Assembly (NCBI GenBank): GCA_938003515.1
Contig: CALKYL010000165.1
Coordinates: forward strand, 1 to 7,713
DNA from: an uncultured bacterium
Lineage (GTDB): Bacteria; Planctomycetota; UBA1135; UBA2386
Direction: 5' to 3'
DNA length: 7,713 nt
Shown: positions 1 to 6,524 of the stretch, piece by piece
Numbering within the stretch: position 1 is the first letter of the stretch
Layout: each line of letters opens with the position of its first letter
Position numbers and translations under genes: made by a program
Notes under the pieces: generated by a model
Told to the model about the DNA's origin: nothing
Seen by the model: the letters and a program-made list of their open reading frames with translations, nothing else
The model's database searches: none

Positions 1-2426
1 CCGGCGACGCGCCGCGGCACGGCTTCACGGTCGGCATCGTCGACGACGTCACCCACCGCTCGCTCGACTTCGACCGCGACCTCGAGCTGCCGCGCGGCGC
101 CCGCACCGAAGCGGTGTTCTACGGCCTCGGCGCCGACGGCACCGTCGGCGCCAACAAGAGCTCGATCAAGATCCTCGGCGAAGCGACCGACCTGCACGCG
201 CAGGGCTTCTTCGTCTACGACAGCAAGAAGTCCGGCGCGATGACCGTCTCGCACCTGCGCTTCGGGCCCGAGCGCTTCGAGGCGCCCTACCTGATCCGCC
301 GCGCCGGCTTCGTCGCCTGCCACCAGTTCGGCTTCTTCGACAAGATCGACGTGCTCGCGGCCGCCGACGACGGCGCGACGCTGCTGCTCAACGCGCCGTT
401 CCCGGCCGACCGCGTGTTCGACGAGCTGCCGGCCGAGGCGCAGCACCAGGTCCTGGACAAGCGGCTCCGCGTGTTCGCGATCGACGCCGACGCCGTGGCG
501 AAGCAGGCCGGCGTCGGCGGCCGCGTCAACACGATCATGCAGACGTGCTTCTTCGCGCTGTCGGGCGTGCTGCAGAAGGACGAGGCGATCGCCGCGATCA
601 AGGCGTCGATCGAGAAGAGCTACGGCAAGAAGGGCGAGGAGGTCGTGCGCCGCAACTTCAGGGCGGTCGACGCGGCGCTGGCGCACCTGCACCCGGTGCC
701 GGTGCCCGCCTCGCCGACCTCGACGCGCCGCCGGCCGCCGGTCGTGCCCCCGGCTGCGCCCGACTTCGTGCAGCGCGTGACCGCCGCGATGCTCGCCGGC
801 CAGGGCGACCTGCTGCCGTGCAGCGCGTTCCCGCCCGACGGCACGTGGCCGACCGGCACGGCGCGCTGGGAGAAGCGCGCGATCGCGCGCGCGGTGCCGG
901 TCTGGGATCCCGCCGTCTGCATCCAGTGCAACAAGTGCGCGCTGATGTGCCCGCACGCGGCGATCCGCGCCAAGGTGTACGAGCCGACCGCGCTCGCGGC
1001 CGCGCCGGACGGCTTCCCCTCGCACGAATGGCGCGACAAGGAGCTGCCGGGCCGGCGCTACACGATCCAGGTGGCGCCCGACGACTGCACCGGCTGTTCG
1101 CTCTGCGTCGCCGTCTGCCCGGCCAAGGACAAGGCGAACCCGCGCCACAAGGCGATCGACATGACGCCGGTCCACGACGTGCGCGAGCGCGAACGCGCGC
1201 GCTTCGCGTTCTTCGCCGACCTGCCCGAGGTCGATCCCGCCGGCCTGGCGAAGCTCGACGTGCGCAGCTCGCAGCTCTTGCAGCCGCTGTTCGAGTTCTC
1301 CGGCGCCTGCGCCGGCTGCGGCGAGACCCCCTACGTCAAGCTCTTGACGCAGCTGTTCGGCGACCGCCTCCTGATCGCGAACGCGACCGGCTGCTCGTCG
1401 ATCTACGGCGGCAACCTGCCGACGACGCCGTACACGACCGACGCGCACGGCCGCGGGCCGGCCTGGGCCAACTCGCTGTTCGAGGACAACGCCGAGTTCG
1501 GCCTCGGCATGCGCCTGTCGGTCGACGTGCTGCGGCTGCGCGCGAAGAAGCTGCTGCACGGCCTCGCGACCGCGCTCGACGCCGACGCGCTCGTCGGCGA
1601 GCTGCTCGGCGAGCCCGAGCACGCCGCCGCGTGGCTCGCCGCCCAGCGTGGACGCGTCGCCGAGCTGCGCCGGCGCCTCGGCGCGATCGCCGTGCCCGAA
1701 GCCCGGGAGCTCGACCGGCTCGCCGACTACCTCGTGCCGAAGAGCGTCTGGCTCGTCGGCGGCGACGGCTGGGCGTTCGACATCGGCTACGGCGGCCTCG
1801 ACCACGTGCTCGCGGGCCCGCACGACGTCAACGTGCTGGTGCTCGACACCGAGGTCTACTCGAACACCGGCGGCCAGGCGTCGAAGGCGACCCCGCTCGG
1901 CGCCGCCGCGAAGTTCGCCGCGCGCGGCAAGCCGGTCGACAAGAAGGACCTCGGCCTGATGGCGCTGCACTACGGGCACGTCTACGTCGCCAGCGTCGCG
2001 ATCGGCGCGCAGGACGCGCACACGGTGCGGGTGCTGCGCGAAGCCGAGGCCTACCCGGGCCCGTCGCTGGTGATCGCCTACAGCCCGTGCATCGCGCACG
2101 GCTACGACCTCGTGTTCGGCGCCGACCAGCAGAAGCGCGCGGTGCAGAGCGGCGTCTGGCCGCTGTTCCGCTACGACCCGCGGGCCGTCGAGCGCGGCGA
2201 GCCGCCGCTGGTCGTCGACGCGGCCGGCGGGCGCATCCCGGTCGCCGAATACATGCGCAACGAAGCGCGCTTCCGCATGGTCGAGCGCATCGACCCGCAG
2301 GGCTTCCGCCGCTACGCGGCCGGCGCGCAGCGCGCGGCCGAACGCCGCATGGCGGTCTACCATCACATCGCGCAGCTGCGTTTCCCGGACGCACCCGCCG
2401 CGGTGCGCGCCGACGGCGAGGAGTGA
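1..2426 (+). CDS. nifJ: Pyruvate:ferredoxin (flavodoxin) oxidoreductase, 5'-truncated by window edge
   Basis: Single-chain PFOR: oxidises pyruvate with CoA to acetyl-CoA and CO2 and reduces ferredoxin or flavodoxin in the cytoplasm. The frame is open from the window edge (first full codon at 3), so 807 C-terminal residues are seen of a family length near 1,200; the missing part should hold the first TPP-binding domain. Reading visible residues from codon 3, an early GLGADGTVGANK stretch is typical of the family. Two ferredoxin-type motifs CxxCxxCxxxCP follow at 306-316 (nt 918-953) and 362-372 (nt 1086-1121). The TPP domain has CAGCGE (Cys436, Cys439), Cys464 and Cys696 in YSPC, the four ligands expected for the proximal cluster. 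The TPP/metal motif runs from GDG at 587 to Asn621 in YSNTGG. The tail after the last conserved helix is short, without the long C-terminal extension of the Desulfovibrio africanus enzyme. No frameshift is seen. Substrate could in principle be another 2-oxoacid, but the architecture is that of pyruvate enzymes. Confidence 0.96.
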   Translation, partial: GDAPRHGFTVGIVDDVTHRSLDFDRDLELPRGARTEAVFYGLGADGTVGANKSSIKILGEATDLHAQGFFVYDSKKSGAMTVSHLRFGPERFEAPYLIRRAGFVACHQFGFFDKIDVLAAADDGATLLLNAPFPADRVFDELPAEAQHQVLDKRLRVFAIDADAVAKQAGVGGRVNTIMQTCFFALSGVLQKDEAIAAIKASIEKSYGKKGEEVVRRNFRAVDAALAHLHPVPVPASPTSTRRRPPVVPPAAPDFVQRVTAAMLAGQGDLLPCSAFPPDGTWPTGTARWEKRAIARAVPVWDPAVCIQCNKCALMCPHAAIRAKVYEPTALAAAPDGFPSHEWRDKELPGRRYTIQVAPDDCTGCSLCVAVCPAKDKANPRHKAIDMTPVHDVRERERARFAFFADLPEVDPAGLAKLDVRSSQLLQPLFEFSGACAGCGETPYVKLLTQLFGDRLLIANATGCSSIYGGNLPTTPYTTDAHGRGPAWANSLFEDNAEFGLGMRLSVDVLRLRAKKLLHGLATALDADALVGELLGEPEHAAAWLAAQRGRVAELRRRLGAIAVPEARELDRLADYLVPKSVWLVGGDGWAFDIGYGGLDHVLAGPHDVNVLVLDTEVYSNTGGQASKATPLGAAAKFAARGKPVDKKDLGLMALHYGHVYVASVAIGAQDAHTVRVLREAEAYPGPSLVIAYSPCIAHGYDLVFGADQQKRAVQSGVWPLFRYDPRAVERGEPPLVVDAAGGRIPVAEYMRNEARFRMVERIDPQGFRRYAAGAQRAAERRMAVYHHIAQLRFPDAPAAVRADGEE
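2418..2423 (+). promoter_or_regulatory. Ribosome binding site for the DHOD-like gene
   Basis: GAGGAG lies inside the last codons of the oxidoreductase gene, 5 bases before ATG 2429. It fixes the start of the next gene and, with the 2-base gap between stop and start, supports co-translation of both proteins from one mRNA. Confidence 0.75.
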
Positions 2427-2428
2427 CG

Positions 2429-3424
2429 ATGGACCTGTCGACGACCTGGCTCGGGCTCGAGCTGCCGCACCCCTTCGTCGCGGGCGCGTCACCTCTGGCC
2501 GACGACCTCGACCGCGTTCGCCGGCTCGAGGAGGCCGGCGCGTCGATGCTGGTGCTGCGCTCGCTGTTCGAGGAGCAGCTCGACCGCGACGCGCTCGCGC
2601 ACCATCGCGCGGTCGCGACGCACGCCGAGTCGCACGGCGAGGCGACGTCGTACCTGCCGGAGCCGCCCGGCCAGGTGTTCGGCCCGGGCGAGTACCTCGC
2701 CCACCTCGAGGCGGTCAAGGACGCCGTCGGCATCCCGGTCGCCGCGTCGCTCAACGGCCACAGCCCGGGCGGCTGGCTCGACTACGCGCGCCGCATCGAC
2801 GACGCCGGCGCCGACGCGCTCGAGCTCAACCTCTACGACGTGCAGACCGACGCGCGGCGCTCCGCGGCCGAGATCGAAGACGAGGTCGTGCGCATCGTCG
2901 GCGGCGTCGCCGAGGCGGTCGAGATGCCGGTCGCGGTCAAGCTGTCGCCGTTCTACACGTCGCTGCCGCACCTCGCGAAGCGCCTGCACGACGCGGGTGC
3001 GCGCGGCCTGGTGCTGTTCAACCGCTTCTTCGAGCCCGACCTGGACGTCGAAGAGCTCGAGGTGCGCACGCACATGCAGCTGTCGACGTCGAGCGAGCTG
3101 GCGCTGCGCCTGCGCTGGCTCGCGGTCCTTTCGGGGCAGAACGGCGCCGGTCTCGCCGTCTCGGGCGGCGTGCACACGCCGCTCGACGCGGTCAAGGCGA
3201 TCATGTGCGGTGCGCATGCCGTGCAGGTCGTGGCGGCGCTCGTCACCGGCGGCGTCGGGCGCCTCGGCGAGCTGCGGCGCGGCCTCGCGGCCTGGCTCGA
3301 GGAGCACGGCTACGAATCGCTGCGGCAGATGCGCGGCAGCATGGACCTGGCCCGCACGCCCGACCCGCGGGCCTACGAACGCGCCAACTACGTGCGCACG
3401 CTGCAGACCTGGCGTTTCGACTGA
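2429..3424 (+). CDS. Dihydroorotate dehydrogenase-like FMN barrel protein linked to PFOR
   Basis: A 331-residue TIM-barrel flavoprotein of the class 1 dihydroorotate dehydrogenase superfamily. Family marks include the opening LSTTWLGLELPHPF, the ASP flavin loop at 20-22, a barrel lysine Lys171 in AVKLSP, and the FMN-phosphate loops SGGVHT (245-250) and the glycine at 261 in MCGAHAVQV. The substrate and catalytic loop, NxSCPN in class 1 enzymes and SSPN in class 2, reads NLYDV at 134-138. The catalytic Cys/Ser and the second Asn are therefore missing, so true dihydroorotate oxidation, and the name pyrD, are unlikely. It starts 2 bases after the oxidoreductase stop with its own ribosome site, so the two form an operon. 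I recall uncharacterised proteins of this type next to single-chain PFOR genes in other bacteria. A role in accepting or delivering ferredoxin-level electrons is inference only; the substrate is unknown. Confidence 0.88.
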   Translation: MDLSTTWLGLELPHPFVAGASPLADDLDRVRRLEEAGASMLVLRSLFEEQLDRDALAHHRAVATHAESHGEATSYLPEPPGQVFGPGEYLAHLEAVKDAVGIPVAASLNGHSPGGWLDYARRIDDAGADALELNLYDVQTDARRSAAEIEDEVVRIVGGVAEAVEMPVAVKLSPFYTSLPHLAKRLHDAGARGLVLFNRFFEPDLDVEELEVRTHMQLSTSSELALRLRWLAVLSGQNGAGLAVSGGVHTPLDAVKAIMCGAHAVQVVAALVTGGVGRLGELRRGLAAWLEEHGYESLRQMRGSMDLARTPDPRAYERANYVRTLQTWRFD

Positions 3425-3481
3425 GCGCCGAGCAGAGCTCCGCGAGGAGCGAGGTCGGGCGCCCGCAGCTCGCTGCCTCCG

Positions 3482-3515
3482 GCCGGCGAAGCCGCGCGAA
3501 GCGACGGCCGCCGGC
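3482..3515 (+). terminator. GC hairpin after the PFOR operon, possible terminator
   Basis: Sited 57 bases past the DHOD-like stop. GCCGGCG (3482-3488) pairs with CGCCGGC (3509-3515). Inside it GCCG pairs with CGGC and CGC with GCG around a GAA loop, giving 14 pairs with an AA bulge and an A bulge. No T-run follows, so it is not a canonical intrinsic terminator; it could slow polymerase, assist Rho or protect the 3' end. A smaller hairpin, GCTCC-GCGA-GGAGC (3437-3450), lies closer to the stop. GC-rich DNA makes chance hairpins common, hence the moderate score. The rest of the 194-base gap holds a further 6-bp stem at 3570-3585 and a weak promoter candidate. Confidence 0.4.
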
Positions 3516-3545
3516 GCGGCGATTCCAGCGGCGCCGCGCATGCGG

Positions 3546-3551
3546 TAGCCT
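3546..3551 (+). promoter_or_regulatory. Weak -10 promoter candidate for the membrane protein/helicase unit
   Basis: TAGCCT within GCGGTAGCCTGC is the best -10-like hexamer in the gap before the membrane protein gene and resembles -10 boxes of high-GC genomes. No recognisable -35 lies 16-18 bases upstream (TTCCAG is the nearest). A start near 3558 would leave a leader of about 60 bases containing the hairpin CCCGCG-CGAG-CGCGGG at 3570-3585. This is a weak call. Confidence 0.22.
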
Positions 3552-3618
3552 GCAGCCCGCCGTGCACGACCCGCGCGAGCGCGGGGCCTCGGCGACCCAC
3601 GACAGTTCCCCGACGCCG

Positions 3619-4458
3619 ATGCAATCCGACGTGCGCAGCATCCCGCCGGCGCCGCGCCACGCGCGCCTGCGACCGTTGCTCGCCCACCGCTGGCCGCTGC
3701 TGGCGCTGGGCGGCGCGCTCGTCGTGCTCGGCACCCTGATCGCGTGGGCGATGTTCCTGCAGTCCGGCGGCGCGCTCGACAGCGGCCGTCGGCTGGAGGC
3801 GGGGCCGACCCGCACCGTCACGGGCACGGTCACCAAGGTCCTCCCCGCGCGGGCCTTCGACGGCCGCGAGTGGAACTTCGTGCACTACCGGTTCCCTTGG
3901 TCCGCCGACGGCCAGGAGGTCGAGATCTACGGCATGTGCTTCGTGCCGGCGGGCTCGCACCAACCCGACGCGTCGGCCGACGTGCGCGTGCTCGCCGACG
4001 ACGGCAACGTGCACTGCATCGTCGGCGGCGTGCTGCGGGCCGAACGGCGGTGGCTGTACGCCCGGTTCTGGCTGGTCGCGATGGTCGTGCCGGGCGCGCT
4101 GATCCTGATGGCCTGGCTCGCCGGCGTGTTCCAGCTCCGCCAGGTGCTCGTGCACGGCGACGTCTCGGTCGGCCACGTGCTCGAGGTGCACCCGGTGCGC
4201 TTCGTGCTGCCGGAGATGCTGGTCGTCACCTACGAGTTCCGCGACCATCACGCCAAGGTGCGCAGGAACCGCCACTGGGTGCGAACGCACGGCGCGCTCG
4301 GCGCGCGGCTCCGGCGCGGCCCGCAGGGGGCGCACGGCCGCTTCGAGCCGCTGCCGGTGCTGCACGACCGGCGCCTGCCGCAGTGGAACCGCCTGTTGCT
4401 GCCGGCCGACTTCCTGCGCACGCCGGCGGGCGCGTCCGAGGCGCGGCTGCCGCTGTGA
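3619..4458 (+). CDS. Two-helix membrane protein with two DUF3592-like modules
   Basis: A 279-residue protein of unknown function. A basic N-terminus (residues 1-24) precedes a first membrane helix at about 26-47. A beta-rich module follows at about 65-140 (VTGTVTKV, then VHYRF, then ADVRVLADDGN). A second helix lies at about 150-171. A second module at about 180-265 repeats the pattern (VSVGHVLEV, then VVTYEFRD, then LPVLHDRRLPQWNRL). This helix-module-helix-module layout and the strand order resemble DUF3592 proteins; I rely on pattern, not a search. By the positive-inside rule, module 1 would face the periplasm and module 2 the cytoplasm. ATG 3619 is chosen because it directly precedes the basic segment, though no clear ribosome site is seen; GTG 3562 in the same frame would add 19 residues. 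Its stop overlaps the helicase start by 4 bases, so the two are probably translationally coupled. No functional link to the helicase is known to me. Confidence 0.78.
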   Translation: MQSDVRSIPPAPRHARLRPLLAHRWPLLALGGALVVLGTLIAWAMFLQSGGALDSGRRLEAGPTRTVTGTVTKVLPARAFDGREWNFVHYRFPWSADGQEVEIYGMCFVPAGSHQPDASADVRVLADDGNVHCIVGGVLRAERRWLYARFWLVAMVVPGALILMAWLAGVFQLRQVLVHGDVSVGHVLEVHPVRFVLPEMLVVTYEFRDHHAKVRRNRHWVRTHGALGARLRRGPQGAHGRFEPLPVLHDRRLPQWNRLLLPADFLRTPAGASEARLPL

Positions 4459-6422
4459 GCGACGAGCACCCCGACGTGCGCGCGCTGCTCGGCGCCGACG
4501 GCCCGGTCGCGCGCCGGCTGCCGGACTTCGAGGTGCGGCCGCAGCAGCTCGCGCTCGCCGAGGCCGTCGAGGCGGCGCTGCGGGAGCGGCGGCACCTGAT
4601 CGCCGAGGCCGGCACCGGGACCGGCAAGTCGTTCGCCTACCTGCTGCCGGCGGCGCTGCACGCGGACCGGCACCAGGGCGAGGGGCCGGTCGTCGTGTCG
4701 ACGCGCACGATCGCGCTGCAGGAGCAGCTCGAGCACAAGGACCTGCCGTTCCTGCATGCGGTGCTGCCGTTCGAGTGGTCGTCGGTCACGGCGATCGGCC
4801 GCAACAACTACCTGTGCCTGCGCCGCATGCACATGGCCGAGCGGGAGCCGGCCCTGTTCGAGGACCCCGAGCGCCACGCGCAGCTGCGCCGCATCGTCGA
4901 CTGGTCGCTGACCACGCAGGACGGCACGCGGCAGGAGCTCGAGACGCCGCCGCGCGCCGACGTCTGGGAGGAGGTCCAGGCCGAGCACGGCAACTGCCTG
5001 CAGCGCGCGTGCAAGCACTACGACCGCTGCCACTGGCAGCGCGCGCGGCGGCGCATGCAGACCGCGCAGGTGCTGGTCGTCAACCACGCGCTCTACTTCG
5101 CCGACCTCGCGCTTCGCATCGCCGGCGCGTCGTACCTGCCGGCGCACCGCGTGGTCGTGTTCGACGAGGCCCACCACCTCGAGCGCACCGCCACCGAGAG
5201 CCTCGGCCTGCGCGTCGGCAGGACGACGGTCGGCTGGCACCTGCGGCGGGTGCACGGCCGCCGCAGCGACAAGAGCCTGCTCGCCCGGCACGGCGGACCG
5301 GCCGCGATCCTCTTGTGGGAGCAGGCGCACCGGCTGAACGAGGAGTTCTTCGCGGCGCTGCACGAACGGCTGCGCGGCCGACAGGGCAACGACGGCGTGG
5401 CGCTCGGCGACGAGGAAGTGGACGAGCCGTTGTCGCCGGTCCTGCGCGCGCTGTCCGGCGAGCTCGCCGCGGCGGCGGTGCGCGCGGTGCAGGTCGACGC
5501 GCAGATGGAGCTGCAGGCGCGCGCCAACGGCCTCGACGCCCTGTGCGCGACGCTGCGCGCGCTGTGCGTGCCGAACCCGGTCGCCGAGACGCCGTTGGTG
5601 CGCTGGCTCGAGCCGGGCCGCCACGGCGCGATCTTGTGCGGGGCGCCGCTCGACGTCAGCGACGCCTTGCGCAAGCACCTGTTCGACGCCGGCCCGACTG
5701 CGGTGCTCACCAGCGCGACGCTCGGCGAAGGCGACGATGACGGCTTCGGCTGGCTGCGCGGCCAGCTCGGCCTCGACCGCGCGGCGACGCTGCGCGTCGG
5801 CTCGCCGTTCGACTACGACCGCCACGTCGGCCTCGTGCTCGAGGAGGCGATGCCGGACCCCGGGCGCGAGGCGGACGCCTTCCGCCGCGAGGTCGCTGTG
5901 CGCACGACGCGCCACGTGCTCGACAACGGCGGCCGCGCCCTGGTCCTGTGCACGTCGTGGGACTTCGTGCGCCACCTCGGCGCGGCGCTGCGCGCGCCGC
6001 TCGCCGACGCCGGCATCGAGCTGCTCGTGCAGGGCGAAGCGCCGCTGGCGCGCCTGCTCGAGCGAAAGCGGGAAGAGCCGACGTCGGTGCTGCTCGGCAC
6101 CGACAGCCTGTGGGAAGGCATCGACGTGCGCGGCGACGCGCTGACGTTGGTCGTCGTCACGCGGCTGCCGTTCCAGAGCCCCGGCCACCCGCTGACCCAG
6201 GCGCGGCTCGAACTGCTGCGGCGGCGCGGGCGCGATCCGTTCGCCGAGCACACGCTGCCCGAGGCGATCCTCAAGTTCCGCCAGGGCTTCGGCCGGCTGA
6301 TCCGCGGCGCCCAGGACCGCGGCAAGGTCGTCGTCATGGACCCGCGCGTGCGCACGAAGGCCTACGGCCGCCGCTTCGTCGGCGCGCTGCCGTTCTCGGA
6401 CGACTACCGGGCCGAGGCGTAG
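4455..6422 (+). CDS. ATP-dependent DNA helicase, DinG/YoaA (XPD-like) iron-sulfur family
   Basis: A complete 655-residue superfamily 2 helicase, expected to unwind DNA 5' to 3' in repair and at structured or R-loop DNA. Seen in order: Walker A AGTGTGKS (52-59, Lys58), motif Ia STRTIALQEQL, four cysteines Cys121, Cys181, Cys186 and Cys192 for a 4Fe-4S cluster (the last three spaced x4 and x5, matching E. coli DinG), Walker B DEAH (237-240), SAT (420-422), GTDSLWEGID beginning at 548, and the arginine-finger motif QGFGRLIR (610-617). All motifs look intact. Length is nearer YoaA (about 636) than DinG (about 716), so either name is possible and no symbol is given. There is no N-terminal exonuclease domain as in Gram-positive DinG. 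The GTG start at 4455 overlaps the preceding TGA as GTGA; the only purine-rich upstream element, GAGG at 4439-4442, is far away, so coupling to upstream translation is likely. The frame is open further upstream, but that extension lies inside the membrane protein gene and is compositionally non-coding. Confidence 0.95.
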   Translation: MSDEHPDVRALLGADGPVARRLPDFEVRPQQLALAEAVEAALRERRHLIAEAGTGTGKSFAYLLPAALHADRHQGEGPVVVSTRTIALQEQLEHKDLPFLHAVLPFEWSSVTAIGRNNYLCLRRMHMAEREPALFEDPERHAQLRRIVDWSLTTQDGTRQELETPPRADVWEEVQAEHGNCLQRACKHYDRCHWQRARRRMQTAQVLVVNHALYFADLALRIAGASYLPAHRVVVFDEAHHLERTATESLGLRVGRTTVGWHLRRVHGRRSDKSLLARHGGPAAILLWEQAHRLNEEFFAALHERLRGRQGNDGVALGDEEVDEPLSPVLRALSGELAAAAVRAVQVDAQMELQARANGLDALCATLRALCVPNPVAETPLVRWLEPGRHGAILCGAPLDVSDALRKHLFDAGPTAVLTSATLGEGDDDGFGWLRGQLGLDRAATLRVGSPFDYDRHVGLVLEEAMPDPGREADAFRREVAVRTTRHVLDNGGRALVLCTSWDFVRHLGAALRAPLADAGIELLVQGEAPLARLLERKREEPTSVLLGTDSLWEGIDVRGDALTLVVVTRLPFQSPGHPLTQARLELLRRRGRDPFAEHTLPEAILKFRQGFGRLIRGAQDRGKVVVMDPRVRTKAYGRRFVGALPFSDDYRAEA

Positions 6423-6473
6423 CCGGCCTCGCGCGCGCCGCGGAAGCGGCGACAGGACCCGCGCGCGGCCGGC
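6422..6473 (+). terminator. Long GC hairpin directly after the helicase stop
   Basis: GCCGGCC (6422-6428, beginning with the last base of the stop codon) pairs with GGCCGGC (6467-6473). After a 2-base bulge, GCGCGCG (6431-6437) pairs with CGCGCGC (6460-6466). Within the loop CCGC-GGAA-GCGG (6438-6449) forms a small stem with a GNRA tetraloop. There is no T-run. The position between the helicase stop and a new promoter at 6492 suits a transcription end or mRNA 3' stabiliser, but neither is proven. Confidence 0.45.
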
Positions 6474-6483
6474 CACCTGGGGC

Positions 6484-6516
6484 TATCACTGTGATATCAT
6501 ACCGATACCACTCGGA
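6484..6516 (+). repeat. Three degenerate 11-bp direct repeats, candidate operator
   Basis: Three consecutive 11-base units: TATCACTGTGA (6484-6494), TATCATACCGA (6495-6505), TACCACTCGGA (6506-6516). Units 1 and 3 agree at 8 of 11 positions and the other pairs at 7; TA, CA and the final GA are constant. Units 1-2 also contain the perfect inverted repeat TATCAC-T-GTGATA (6484-6496). The island is strikingly A/T-rich against its surroundings and overlaps the promoter of the SPFH gene. Spacing of one helical turn is what ribbon-helix-helix repressors often use, and such a protein is encoded at the end of this operon. Binding is inferred. Confidence 0.55.
6492..6500 (+). promoter_or_regulatory. 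Extended -10 promoter for the SPFH/Arc-like operon
   Basis: TGATATCAT matches an extended -10: TG, one base, then TATCAT (5 of 6 to TATAAT). No good -35 is seen 17 bases upstream, where sequence is GC-rich, which fits an extended -10 type or activator-dependent promoter. Transcription would start near 6507, giving a leader of about 18 bases. The box lies within the 11-base repeats, so a protein bound there would block polymerase. Confidence 0.5.
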
Positions 6517-6517
6517 G
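6514..6517 (+). promoter_or_regulatory. Ribosome binding site for the SPFH gene
   Basis: GGAG, 7 bases before ATG 6525, is a good Shine-Dalgarno core. It lies in the third 11-base repeat and supports the chosen start. Confidence 0.65.
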
Positions 6518-6524
6518 ACCGCCC

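Noticed and set aside
545..2428. Long +2 frame through the oxidoreductase gene that would extend the DHOD-like protein upstream
   Set aside because: It overlaps a gene with intact Fe-S and TPP motifs, is an Arg/Ala-rich shadow, and the DHOD-like family start with its ribosome site is at 2429.
2429..3424. Naming the second gene pyrD
   Set aside because: The catalytic SCPN/SSPN loop is replaced by LYDV, so the pyrimidine-pathway function is not supported.
3205..3618. Upstream extension of the membrane protein frame into the DHOD-like gene
   Set aside because: The translation is low-complexity Arg/Ala and overlaps well supported coding sequence; ATG 3619 gives a normal N-terminus before the first helix.
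3744..4454. Upstream extension of the helicase frame
   Set aside because: It lies within the membrane protein gene, is Arg/Pro/Ala-rich, and family homologues begin close to the GTG at 4455.
4248..6476. Very long antisense open frame opposite the helicase
   Set aside because: Stop codons are scarce in GC-rich DNA; its translation is Arg/Ala/Gln/His-rich with no family motif, while the plus strand encodes a full helicase with every motif.
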